DNA from: Winogradskyella sp.
Lineage (GTDB): Bacteria > Bacteroidota > Bacteroidia > Flavobacteriales > Flavobacteriaceae
Direction of reading: 5' to 3'
Assembly (NCBI RefSeq): GCF_028282165.1
Contig: NZ_JANQIM010000001.1
Coordinates: 24,019-88,018, forward strand
DNA length: 64,000 nt
In this document: in pieces, positions 16,654 through 25,636 of the stretch
How the letters are laid out: the number at the start of each line of letters is the position of its first letter
Numbering within the stretch: the stretch's first letter is position 1
Made by a program: the position numbers and the translations under genes
Notes under the pieces: generated by a model
Databases searched by the model: none
Told to the model about the DNA's origin: nothing
What the model saw: only the letters and a program-made list of their open reading frames with translations

Positions 16654-18435
16654 CTACATGCGTTTTGGTACGTCAATACCCAAAACACTGAACGCATTTT
16701 TAATGGTTTGCCCAACAGTTTTTGAAAGCGCTACCCTAAAGACTTTTTCTTCTTCTCTATCTGCACCAAGAATGGATACATTTTGGTAAAATGAATTGAA
16801 ATCTTTAACCAAATCATATGTATAATTAGCAATTAATGCTGGACTGTAATGTTCTGCGGCATTTTGAACAACCTCGGGAAATTGTTCTAACTGCTTTAAT
16901 AATTGTTTTTCTTTCTCGTGAAGAGGCACGCCAGCAGCTACTCTTACCTCATCTTCCTTAGCTCCAGCTTTTCTTAAAATCGATTGAATCCTAGCATAAG
17001 TATACTGAATAAAAGGTCCTGTATTTCCTTGAAAGTCTATAGACTCTTTAGGATCGAATAAAATCCGTTTTTTAGGATCTACTTTTAAGATGTAATACTT
17101 TAAAGCACCTAGGCCAATGGTTTTATATAGTGCCTTTTTATCCGCTTCAGAATACTCATCTAACTTTCCCAATTCCTTGGAAATCTCTTCAGCAGTGTCT
17201 GCCATTTCATTTATAAGGTCATCAGCATCAACCACAGTACCTTCTCTACTCTTCATTTTCCCGCTTGGTAAATCTACCATACCATAACTGAGGTGATACA
17301 AGTTCTCTGCCCAATCAAAACCTAGCTTCTTCAAGATCAAGAATAAAACTTTAAAGTGATAATCTTGTTCATTACCAACCGTGTACACCATGCCACCAAC
17401 ATCTGGATAATCTTTAATCCTTTGTATAGCAGTACCAATATCCTGTGTCATGTACACTGCTGTACCGTCAGCTCTTAGTACAATTTTTTCATCAAGGCCA
17501 TCTTCGGTTAAATCGCACCAAACCGAACCATCTCCTTTCTTATGGAAAACACCAGTTTTTAGACCTTGAGCTATAAATTCCTTGCCCAACAAATAGGTTT
17601 GGCTTTCGTAGTAATATTCATCAAAATCAACGCCTATGGCTTTATACGTTTCTTCAAAACCATCATAGACCCAACCGTTCATTTTTTCCCAAAGGGCAAC
17701 GACCTCATCATCGCCAGCTTCCCATTTTCGGAGCATCTCTTGAGCTTCAAGTAAAATGGGCACTTCCTTTTTTGCTTCTTCATCTTGTAGACCCTGAGAC
17801 ATCAAGTCAGAAACTTCTTTCTTATAAGCTTTATCAAATTCCACATAGTAATTCCCAACCAGCTTATCACCTTTTAAACCTGTAGATTCTGGTGTTTCTC
17901 CATTACCAAATCGTTGCCAAGCCAGCATACTTTTACAAATATGAATACCCCTATCGTTGATAATTTGAGTCTTATAAACCTTTTTTCCTGAAGCCTTTAA
18001 AATCTCGGCAACCGAATAGCCCAACAATACATTTCTCACATGCCCTAAATGCAAAGGTTTGTTGGTATTTGGTGAAGAATATTCAACCATGATGGCTTTT
18101 TCATCCTTGTCCTCAATAAAACCATAGTTTTGGTTGTCTTTTATTGAATTAAAAAAATCTAAATAGTAAGTATTATCAATTTCAATATTCAGAAAGCCTT
18201 TGACTACATTGAAATCCTTAACCAAAGTGACATTATCCTGTAAATACTTTCCTATTTGCTCCCCAATAACAGCAGGATTACCTTTAACTACACGCAACAT
18301 CGGGAATACAACTACAGTAATATCTCCTGCAAACTCCTTGCGAGTAGCTTGAAATTCCACAGATTCCAATTCTGATTGAAACAAGGCTTTTACAGCAGCC
18401 TTTACATGTACTTCTAAAGTATCCTGAAGCTTCAT
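16654..18435 (-). CDS. argS: arginyl-tRNA synthetase (ArgS)
   Basis: 593 aa, class I synthetase. It has the HIGH-type motif as HLGH in NTNKPLHLGHVRNVLLG and the KMSKS-type loop as KMKSREGTV. The N-terminal Add1 domain (ELESVEFQATRKEFAGD) recognises the tRNA D-loop, and the C-terminal DALR domain (FIQYTYARIQSILRKAG) binds the anticodon. It charges tRNA-Arg in the cytosol. A minus-strand TATCTTTGC box at 18465-18473 (TAnnTTTG type) lies about 30 nt before the ATG; no clear -33 TTG is seen. Confidence 0.97.
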   Translation of the reverse strand: MKLQDTLEVHVKAAVKALFQSELESVEFQATRKEFAGDITVVVFPMLRVVKGNPAVIGEQIGKYLQDNVTLVKDFNVVKGFLNIEIDNTYYLDFFNSIKDNQNYGFIEDKDEKAIMVEYSSPNTNKPLHLGHVRNVLLGYSVAEILKASGKKVYKTQIINDRGIHICKSMLAWQRFGNGETPESTGLKGDKLVGNYYVEFDKAYKKEVSDLMSQGLQDEEAKKEVPILLEAQEMLRKWEAGDDEVVALWEKMNGWVYDGFEETYKAIGVDFDEYYYESQTYLLGKEFIAQGLKTGVFHKKGDGSVWCDLTEDGLDEKIVLRADGTAVYMTQDIGTAIQRIKDYPDVGGMVYTVGNEQDYHFKVLFLILKKLGFDWAENLYHLSYGMVDLPSGKMKSREGTVVDADDLINEMADTAEEISKELGKLDEYSEADKKALYKTIGLGALKYYILKVDPKKRILFDPKESIDFQGNTGPFIQYTYARIQSILRKAGAKEDEVRVAAGVPLHEKEKQLLKQLEQFPEVVQNAAEHYSPALIANYTYDLVKDFNSFYQNVSILGADREEEKVFRVALSKTVGQTIKNAFSVLGIDVPKRM

Positions 18436-18540
18436 ATTTTAGTTGTGCTTGTCTTTAAACGCCTGCAAAGATAGCAGTTTTATTAAGATTCTAGCTACTT
18501 TCAACACTATAATGAAGTTCTATTTTATTAAAAATATGAT

Positions 18541-18548
18541 TAAATTTG
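18541..18548 (+). promoter_or_regulatory. possible -7 box for the galactanase gene
   Basis: TAAATTTG matches TAnnTTTG and lies 52 nt before the GH53 start. The -33 region has only TTC at 18518-18520, so the assignment is tentative. Confidence 0.4.
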
Positions 18549-18600
18549 AATTGGTGATATTCGAATAATAAATTATTGAGAATTAAGAATTGAATGCCTA

Positions 18601-19731
18601 ATGAAACTACTAAAACTTGTCTTTTTAATTCTTTTTGTTTCCTGTTCAGCCAATGATGATTCTAATAATGATTCCAACAATGGTGCTGGCGATTCAAGCA
18701 CCTTATATAAAGGCATGGATTTATCCTTTCAGAGCGAATTGGAAGATTATAATATTGATTACAAAGATGCAGACGGAAATTCTGTAGAGTTGTTAGATTT
18801 TGTACAATCAAAAGGCACTAATCTTGTAAGATTAAAACTTTGGCACACACCACAAAACGGTGAAAATGGTTTAACCGACGTAAGAGCTTATGCTCAGAAA
18901 ATAAAATCCAGAAACATGGATTTTCTGCTGAATTTCCATTACAGTGACTTTTGGGCAGATCCTGGAAGTCAGACACCACCACAAGCTTGGCAGAACATGA
19001 CGTTTGACCAAATACGAGTTGCTATTTACGAATACACCAAGGATGTCGTAACGCAATTGAAAGCACAAAATACTTTACCAGAAATTATTCAAATCGGTAA
19101 CGAAACCAACAGCGGTTTTCTATGGGATTATGGAAGAGTTTGGGATGATTTTAACGATAATTGGCCAAACTATGCAACCTTGGTTTCAGAAGCTATTAGA
19201 GCCATAAAAGAGGTGGATACAGAAAATAATATTCGTATTATGCTTCATCATTCTGATGTTGAACGTGCTATCTTCTTTTTTAATGAACTAGAACCTTTTA
19301 ATCTCGATTTTGATATCATTGGTCTATCTTATTACCCTCAATTCCACACTAAAGATTTAAACCTAGTAACTTCAAAATTAAACGAGTTGGCCAACACCTT
19401 CAATAAAGACATTTTAATGGTTGAAGTGGCTTATCCCTTTACATTACAATGGAATGATAACCAGACCAACTTCATAGGCAGTTTAGATCAGATTTTAACT
19501 GAGTTTTCTCCTACACCTCAAGGTCAAAAGGCTTATTTTGAATGGCTTATAGAAACCATAAAAAATATACCTAACGATCACGGCATTGGTTTCTGCTATT
19601 GGGCACCAGACTGGGTCGCTTTTGAAGGCAATGAAACAACTTCGACCGATGGAACCTCTTGGGAAAATCAATGTTTATTTGATTTTGAGCTCAAAGCTCT
19701 ACCTGCTTTAGATATATTTAATCATAACTAA
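18601..19731 (+). CDS. GH53 arabinogalactan endo-beta-1,4-galactanase, lipoprotein
   Basis: 376 aa. Signal peptide with lipobox (FVSC), followed by SANDDSNND, an acidic stretch compatible with surface display. The catalytic domain is a GH53 (clan GH-A) TIM barrel: KGMDLSFQSELED start, acid/base Glu about E168 in QIGNETNSGFLW, nucleophile about E275 in LMVEVAYPFT, and the late FCYWAPDWVAF strand. Family members cut beta-1,4-galactan side chains of pectin type I arabinogalactan. No SusC/SusD pair or beta-galactosidase is adjacent, so it is not in an evident polysaccharide utilisation locus. Confidence 0.92.
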   Translation: MKLLKLVFLILFVSCSANDDSNNDSNNGAGDSSTLYKGMDLSFQSELEDYNIDYKDADGNSVELLDFVQSKGTNLVRLKLWHTPQNGENGLTDVRAYAQKIKSRNMDFLLNFHYSDFWADPGSQTPPQAWQNMTFDQIRVAIYEYTKDVVTQLKAQNTLPEIIQIGNETNSGFLWDYGRVWDDFNDNWPNYATLVSEAIRAIKEVDTENNIRIMLHHSDVERAIFFFNELEPFNLDFDIIGLSYYPQFHTKDLNLVTSKLNELANTFNKDILMVEVAYPFTLQWNDNQTNFIGSLDQILTEFSPTPQGQKAYFEWLIETIKNIPNDHGIGFCYWAPDWVAFEGNETTSTDGTSWENQCLFDFELKALPALDIFNHN

Positions 19732-19968
19732 CTGATTATCATTATCTTAAATCAAAAATGCATTTCATCGACAAAATGGTATTTTTTCTAAGATATTTGC
19801 CGTTAATCGATACAGCTTTTTTTTTGTTAATTTCATCCGTCATTTCATCTAATTTATTAGCATTAAATCCCAAATATTAGCGTATTTGAGCACATTATGG
19901 CATTTTTGGTAGGCTATTAAACAATGTCCCAAACATTAATGAGGCTTAATTATCAAACATTAACCACG
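19732..19968. other. long intergenic region with repeated CAAACATTAA sites
   Basis: No reading frame of note is found in the 329-bp gap between the galactanase and histidine kinase genes. It holds the exact decamer CAAACATTAA at 19930-19939 and again at 19954-19963 (24 bp apart), and a variant CAAATATTAG at 19871. All three lie just upstream of the kinase promoter, so they could be regulator-binding sites. Confidence 0.45.
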
Positions 19969-19998
19969 TTGTTATTGTTTAGTGTTGACTTACTTTTG
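19969..19998 (+). promoter_or_regulatory. promoter of the TPR histidine kinase gene
   Basis: TTG (19969-19971), 19 nt, then TACTTTTG (19991-19998). This matches the Bacteroidota vegetative -33/-7 pattern. It would give a leader of roughly 55 nt. Confidence 0.7.
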
Positions 19999-20060
19999 GC
20001 ATCCCTCTATAAAAGTTTCATACACCAAAACATAGTACTTCGTCTATCAACAGTTAGAAG

Positions 20061-22112
20061 ATGAAGCAGTTATTGACATTAGCTGTTTGTCTTGTCTCTT
20101 TCATTATTTTTTCACAAAATGAAAGAATAGACGACCTTACGGTACAATTAGCTTATCAAGATGCTGATTCTACCAAGGTAGACTTGTCGCTAAAACTCAT
20201 TAACGAACTCTACGCCATCCAAGATTACAATAAAGCGCTGCGCTATGTTAACCAAACGGCAAAGCTTGCCAAAGAATTAAACTACACTAAGGGGCTTGCG
20301 GAAAGCACTTATTTCAGAGCCTTAATATATACAGAGCGTAATGATTATTACAATGCTATTGACAACTACGACAAATCCAGAAAATACTATCTGCAAATCA
20401 GTGACACCTTAGGCGTAGCAAAAGTGAGCAATAGTATTGGTCTCATAGAGATAAAACGTGGTAATTATACCGTTGGACTTCAAAACTCATTGTCCGCTAT
20501 TGATATTTTTGAGAAACGTGGTTTAATAGATGAACTCAGCTCTGCATATAATAATCTAGCCGAAGCCTATTTTAAAACCAATCAAATTGATAAAGCCATA
20601 GATTTTAACTTTAAGGCACTCGATGTTAGAAAGCGAATTGACGACCGCCAAGGTATTATAGCTTCAACCAAAAACATCGCCGATCTTTACTCTTTGAGAC
20701 AAGAGCATCGTAAAGCTATTGAGTATTACGAAAATGTTTTGGATATGTTAAGCCCAACTGCTGACAAAAATCTGCGTGGTGAAATACTTCCAAGACTTGG
20801 TAGCGAATATTTAGAATTCAAAGAATACGTTAAAGCTTCGGAATATTTAGTTGAAGGTTTAAAATATAACAGAAGACAAGGCAATCAAGAAGGCATTTTA
20901 CAAGCATTGAACGCCATTGGAAACTTAAATCTTCAAAAACGAAAAGTAAAGCTGGCCGAGATTCAGCTTAATGAAGCCTATACCATTGCTCAAAAGATTG
21001 ATAACAAGACAGCCTTATTAGAGAATTACAAACTTCATATAGCGTTAGACTCTACGCGTGGCTACTTCCAAAATGCATTCTTCTGGCAAAATAAGTACTA
21101 CGATCTAAAAGAAGAACTTGCTAAAGTTGACCGACCTACTTTACCAACTGATGTTGAGCCTATTGATTTATATAGTTCCAATCCTATTGAAACAGAAATT
21201 AACATTTTCGAAGAGGATAATAAAACTAAGAATTCATGGTTAAACAATCCATTAGTTCTATATGGGGCACTAGCGGCTGCCCTAGTCCTTCTGACACTAC
21301 TTTTATTTAATTATTTAAAGAACAAAAAGTATAAGGTGCTCATCGCAGAACAGAAAGAGAAACTGGTACAAGAACAGGCTAGAAACGAAGCCATATTAGA
21401 ACAGACCCATCATCTTGAAGAAGTTAACCAAGTGAAGGATAAACTATTTTCAATAGTGTCTCACGATTTAAAGGATTCCATTTCGTCGATAAAAGCCTTT
21501 TTGGACCTATTAAAAGAAGACAGCATCTCCAAGGAAGAATTCAGGGAATTGATTCCCGAATTGAGTGAAAATGCCAATAATGCATCTTCGCTTTTGTTCA
21601 ATTTATTGAACTGGTCTAAATCGCAAATGCAAAGTCTTGAGCCAAAGCCCGAACTTTTCAATATCCAAGATGTTTTCCATACTAAGATGGCATTGGTTGA
21701 GCAAAAAGTAGAGGACAAACGTATAGTTCTTATTGATGAATCGCAACGTGATTTTGTTTATGCAGATCGTAGCATGGTTGAAATCGTACTACAGAATTTA
21801 ATTACTAATGCCGTTAAGTTTAGCAGAACTGGTGATGTTATTACAGTATCGAATCAAGATGTGGATGGTAAGGCCTTAATCTGCGTTGAGGATACTGGAG
21901 TTGGTATATCTAGAGAAAATATCGATAAGCTTTTTAATGCAAATAAAAACTTTACTACAGTTGGTACTAAAAACGAAAAGGGAACTGGATTGGGCTTAAC
22001 CATTGCCAAAGATTTAGTAGAACTTAATAACGGAAGAATCTGGGTAGAGAGTACCGTAAATGTTGGTAGCAAATTTTTTATCGAGCTCCCAAAAGCAGCA
22101 CCCGAGGCTTAA
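20061..22112 (+). CDS. TPR-containing sensor histidine kinase
   Basis: 683 aa. Signal peptide (1-19), then a periplasmic sensor of tandem tetratricopeptide repeats (about 30-340). One transmembrane helix lies at about 397-416 (VLYGALAAALVLLTLLLFNYL), followed by a coiled-coil linker. The HisKA domain has phospho-acceptor H468 in FSIVSHDLKDSI, and the HATPase domain has N box LQNLITNAVKFS, G1 EDTGVGIS and G2 GTGLGLTIAK. No response regulator is next to it. The downstream CpeT-like gene follows after 37 bp on the same strand. Confidence 0.93.
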   Translation: MKQLLTLAVCLVSFIIFSQNERIDDLTVQLAYQDADSTKVDLSLKLINELYAIQDYNKALRYVNQTAKLAKELNYTKGLAESTYFRALIYTERNDYYNAIDNYDKSRKYYLQISDTLGVAKVSNSIGLIEIKRGNYTVGLQNSLSAIDIFEKRGLIDELSSAYNNLAEAYFKTNQIDKAIDFNFKALDVRKRIDDRQGIIASTKNIADLYSLRQEHRKAIEYYENVLDMLSPTADKNLRGEILPRLGSEYLEFKEYVKASEYLVEGLKYNRRQGNQEGILQALNAIGNLNLQKRKVKLAEIQLNEAYTIAQKIDNKTALLENYKLHIALDSTRGYFQNAFFWQNKYYDLKEELAKVDRPTLPTDVEPIDLYSSNPIETEINIFEEDNKTKNSWLNNPLVLYGALAAALVLLTLLLFNYLKNKKYKVLIAEQKEKLVQEQARNEAILEQTHHLEEVNQVKDKLFSIVSHDLKDSISSIKAFLDLLKEDSISKEEFRELIPELSENANNASSLLFNLLNWSKSQMQSLEPKPELFNIQDVFHTKMALVEQKVEDKRIVLIDESQRDFVYADRSMVEIVLQNLITNAVKFSRTGDVITVSNQDVDGKALICVEDTGVGISRENIDKLFNANKNFTTVGTKNEKGTGLGLTIAKDLVELNNGRIWVESTVNVGSKFFIELPKAAPEA

Positions 22113-22149
22113 TTAATTTTATCTATATTTAATCTCAAAATATAGATGT

Positions 22150-22782
22150 ATGAAACGATTACTTTCCTGTATAATTATCTTAATTTCAATTTATGGCTGT
22201 GGAACTTACAAAGGAGTGAACTCTGGAGTTAAAAAAGACAGACAGCTTAAAGAATTATTCGCATTAATGCAAGGATCATTTAATTCTTCGGCACAAGCAG
22301 ACGCAGATTCAACTTATTACAATATTTCACTTCATATGTATCCTATTTGGGAAGATCAAGGACATTTCCTCTATGTGGAACAGGCTTTAAACAGTATGCA
22401 AAATAGACCATATCGCCAACGCATTTACGAGGTTAAGAGAGTATCGGACAGCACCTTTAGCTCTGCTGTCTATACTTTAGATGTAGACTCTCTTTGGATC
22501 GGCAAGTGGAAAACACCATCAGCTTTTGATTCTATTTCCTTAAAAGATATTGCGCTTAAGGAGGGTTGCGAAGTGATTCTAAAACGTGTTTCTAAAAAAC
22601 ACTTTATGGGAAAAACTGGTGACACCACTTGTGTAAGTACTATGCGCGGTGCATCATTTGCAAGAAGCGAGGTTGAAATATTAGCAGATAAAGTAATCTC
22701 TTGGGACAGGGGCTTTGATGCTGACGGCAACTATGTTTGGGGTGCCGAAAAGGGACCTTATGTCTTTAACAAGTTAGATTAA
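22150..22782 (+). CDS. CpcT/CpeT-family (chromophore lyase-like) lipoprotein
   Basis: 210 aa with a signal peptide and lipobox (IYGCGTY). The mature protein has the CpeT/CpcT beta-barrel pattern: ELFALMQGSFNSSAQADADSTYYNI, LYVEQA, PYRQRIYEV and a late GCEV...R. In cyanobacteria this family attaches phycobilins to phycobiliproteins. Flavobacteria lack phycobilisomes, so the substrate here must differ and may be another small hydrophobic or heme-like ligand. It is probably co-transcribed with the histidine kinase. Its stop overlaps the convergent ctlX stop by 4 bp. Confidence 0.85.
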   Translation: MKRLLSCIIILISIYGCGTYKGVNSGVKKDRQLKELFALMQGSFNSSAQADADSTYYNISLHMYPIWEDQGHFLYVEQALNSMQNRPYRQRIYEVKRVSDSTFSSAVYTLDVDSLWIGKWKTPSAFDSISLKDIALKEGCEVILKRVSKKHFMGKTGDTTCVSTMRGASFARSEVEILADKVISWDRGFDADGNYVWGAEKGPYVFNKLD

Positions 22783-23711
22783 GCTTTCGGTAAAAACACT
22801 TCGGCCATCATACAGCGTGCACTACCGCCACCACAGGTCTCTATGGTTTCTAAAGAACTCGAAAGAATTGGGCAATACTTTTCGATGCGATTAATCTGGT
22901 CTTTAGTTAAGCTTTTATGAGCGGCTTCGCTCATCACCAAATAACGCTGATCACCAGCCCCTCGTACTTGTAACATATTACCAGCAAACTGATGCATCTG
23001 GGCTTCAGTAATCGAAATCACTTCCTTGCCATCTTCCTTTAGATGTTTTACCACATTTTTACGCTCTTTTTTATCGTCAATGGTATCCAAACAAATCACG
23101 GCAAAATTTTCGGCCAAACACATCATCACGTTAGTATGATAGATGGCTAGTCGCTTTCCTTCGACCGTCTGATTGGCTGTAAAAACCACTGGAGTGTATT
23201 CAAAATCTTCACAAAATTCTATAAATAGATCTTCGTCTGCTCTTGGCGAAAGCGCACAATATGCTTTCCTATTCACACGATCCAAGGCCACGCTTCCGGT
23301 GCCCTCTAAAAAAACACCCTCATCCTCGGCGGAGGTATAATCAACAATATGCTCAATTTTAAACCCTTCTTCCTCTAGCCTTATAAAAACATCTTCTCGT
23401 CTTTCTTTACGTCTATTTTCTGCAAACATAGGATAAATGACCACATCACCATTATTGTGAAAGCTCACCCAATTATTTGGAAAAATAGAATCTGGTGTAT
23501 CATTAAGCTCATCATCAATTTCAACAATAACGTTAACTCCAACTGCCCTTAATTTTTCGACAAATGCGTCAAACTCTTCCTGAGCTTTTTTATTAATTTC
23601 AGAATTCTTCAAATCCATGTCTTCCTGAAAATAATTATTGACCGCTGTTTGTTCGTTCATCCTAAAATTTACAGGACGAATCATTAAAATCGTATGGGTT
23701 GTCTGTTGCAT
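22779..23711 (-). CDS. ctlX: citrulline utilization hydrolase (CtlX-type), amidinotransferase fold
   Basis: 310 aa from the ATG at 23711 (MQQTTHTILMIRPVNF). The frame opens 8 codons earlier, but relatives start here. It belongs to the guanidino-group-modifying (arginine deiminase/amidinotransferase) superfamily: FPNNWVSFHNNG, FLEGTGSVALD with the acidic residue, the catalytic His region YHTNVMM, and the C-terminal catalytic Cys in GGSARCMMAEVF. Family annotation ties CtlX to citrulline breakdown. A second superfamily member lies at 36417. It is convergent with the CpeT-like gene. Confidence 0.87.
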   Translation of the reverse strand: MQQTTHTILMIRPVNFRMNEQTAVNNYFQEDMDLKNSEINKKAQEEFDAFVEKLRAVGVNVIVEIDDELNDTPDSIFPNNWVSFHNNGDVVIYPMFAENRRKERREDVFIRLEEEGFKIEHIVDYTSAEDEGVFLEGTGSVALDRVNRKAYCALSPRADEDLFIEFCEDFEYTPVVFTANQTVEGKRLAIYHTNVMMCLAENFAVICLDTIDDKKERKNVVKHLKEDGKEVISITEAQMHQFAGNMLQVRGAGDQRYLVMSEAAHKSLTKDQINRIEKYCPILSSSLETIETCGGGSARCMMAEVFLPKA

Positions 23712-23796
23712 TCTTATATTTTGAAAGTCTTGCAAAATTACTCTTTTTTCTTATCCAAATTTTACGCAATTCGCAATTTTTGTAGCCTAAAAGCTG

Positions 23797-23804
23797 TAAG
23801 TTTG
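23797..23804 (+). promoter_or_regulatory. -7 box for the M14 peptidase gene
   Basis: TAAGTTTG matches TAnnTTTG, 19 nt before the ATG. The nearest upstream TTG is 14 nt away, shorter than the usual spacing, so the -33 assignment is open. Confidence 0.45.
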
Positions 23805-23823
23805 AAACTCAATTATATACAAC

Positions 23824-25575
23824 ATGAAAAAATTTCTGGTCTTTCTTTTTATCCTTACGTCTTGTTCAGAAAATTCAAACAAAACCAACGGAAAAGCATC
23901 TAACGTTGATTTTACAACAGTTTTTGAGAAGAGCAATGGATTAGAAACAGCAACCTACCAAGAGACTATTCAATATTATACGGATTTAGCAGACAGTTAT
24001 GGAGAAATTTCAATTACAGAAATAGGTGAAACCGACTATGGCAAGCCATTACATTTGGTGACCTATCATCCATCCGAAGCACCACACAACTTTGACCGAT
24101 TGAGAAAGAACAATAGAATAATTTTGATAAACAATGGTATTCATCCTGGCGAATCTGATGGTATTGATGCTACTATGATGCTATTTAGGGATTTAGTTAA
24201 TGGTACGATTGAAGCACCTAAACACACCGTTTTAGTCACCATTCCTATTTACAATGTCGGTGGCAGTTTAAATAGAAATTCAGGTACAAGAACCAATCAA
24301 AATGGACCTAAAGAATATGGCTTTAGAGGAAACGCGCGTAACTATGACTTAAATCGCGACTTTATAAAGTCCGACACCAAAAACACCAAAACTTTTGCAC
24401 AAATTTTTCATATGGTGCAACCCGATGTATTTATTGATAATCATGTGAGCAATGGTGCAGATCATCAATGCACGCTGACACATTTATTTACGCAGCACAA
24501 TAAATTAGGTGGTAACTTAGGTGCATATTTACATACAGAAATGATGCCTAAACTAGAACAAAAGTTGGCAAAAAAGAAATGGGATATTACACCTTATGTT
24601 AATGTGTTTAATCGTACGCCCGATTCGGGCTTTTCACAATTTATGGATTCACCTCGCTACTCCACAGGTTATACCACACTATTCAACACCTTGGGTATGA
24701 TGATAGAAACACATATGCTAAAACCTTATAAACAACGTGTTGAAGGTACCTATGAACTTATGAAGAGTATGATAGAAATCACAGAAGAAGATGCTGAAAA
24801 AATCGCAGAATCTAAAAAATATCAGGAAAAAACCTGGAAAGCAGGAGATAACTATGCATTAACATGGACGGTTGACACTACTAAGTCAACCACCTTAAAA
24901 TTTAAAGGTTACGAGGGCCAAATGATACCAAGTGAATTAACTGGTGCTCAGCGTTTGAAATATGACCACTCAAAGCCATTTACTAAAGATGTGACCTATC
25001 AAAACTACTTTATCCCAACATCTGAAGTAACAATCCCAAAAGCTTATATTATTCCTCAAGGTTGGTATAATGTAATCGAGTTATTGAAACTAAACAATGT
25101 TGAATTGTTCAGAATTGAAAATGATACTACACTAACTGTAGAATCCTACAAAATAGAAGACTACCAAACTAGGCCATCTGCTTACGAAGGTCATTATCCA
25201 CATTACAATACCAAAGTAAAAACGACCGAAGAAACATTACTTTTTAGAAAGGGGGATTATATAATTGAGACTGACCAAAAAGCCATACGATATGTATTGG
25301 AAACCTTAGAACCAACAGCACCTGATTCATTTTTTAATTGGAATTTTTTCGATACGATCTTACAACGAAAAGAAGGGTTTTCTCCTTATGTCTGGGAAGA
25401 CAAAGCAAAGTTACTCTTAAAGGCTAATCCAAAATTACAAGTCGAGTATAATATTAAAATAAGCTATGATGAAGAGTTTGCCAACAATTGGTATGCGCAA
25501 CTCGATTGGATACACAAAAAAAGCAAGCATTACGAAAAAGCGCACTTGCAATACCCTATATATCGTATTAAGTAA
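23824..25575 (+). CDS. M14-family zinc carboxypeptidase-like lipoprotein
   Basis: 583 aa. Signal peptide with lipobox (LTSCSEN). The peptidase domain has the M14 HxxE zinc pair in NNGIHPGESDG (about H107 and E110), the Arg/Asn segment (NARNYDLNRDF) and the third ligand region DNHVSNGADHQ. The C-terminal ~230 residues form an additional beta-rich region. M14 enzymes of this exported type remove C-terminal residues from peptides or cell-wall fragments; specificity is not evident. The gene ends in front of a symmetric terminator. Confidence 0.9.
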   Translation: MKKFLVFLFILTSCSENSNKTNGKASNVDFTTVFEKSNGLETATYQETIQYYTDLADSYGEISITEIGETDYGKPLHLVTYHPSEAPHNFDRLRKNNRIILINNGIHPGESDGIDATMMLFRDLVNGTIEAPKHTVLVTIPIYNVGGSLNRNSGTRTNQNGPKEYGFRGNARNYDLNRDFIKSDTKNTKTFAQIFHMVQPDVFIDNHVSNGADHQCTLTHLFTQHNKLGGNLGAYLHTEMMPKLEQKLAKKKWDITPYVNVFNRTPDSGFSQFMDSPRYSTGYTTLFNTLGMMIETHMLKPYKQRVEGTYELMKSMIEITEEDAEKIAESKKYQEKTWKAGDNYALTWTVDTTKSTTLKFKGYEGQMIPSELTGAQRLKYDHSKPFTKDVTYQNYFIPTSEVTIPKAYIIPQGWYNVIELLKLNNVELFRIENDTTLTVESYKIEDYQTRPSAYEGHYPHYNTKVKTTEETLLFRKGDYIIETDQKAIRYVLETLEPTAPDSFFNWNFFDTILQRKEGFSPYVWEDKAKLLLKANPKLQVEYNIKISYDEEFANNWYAQLDWIHKKSKHYEKAHLQYPIYRIK

Positions 25576-25581
25576 ATCTAA

Positions 25582-25607
25582 AAAGCCACCATTAATGGTG
25601 GCTTTAA
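25582..25607. terminator. bidirectional intrinsic terminator
   Basis: Perfect 11-bp stem AAAGCCACCAT / ATGGTGGCTTT with a TA loop, with an A-run on the left giving TTTTTAG on the minus strand. It lies between the convergent M14 peptidase and T9SS protein genes. Confidence 0.85.
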
Positions 25608-25636
25608 AGCCTTAGTCTCCGTAATTATTAATGCTA

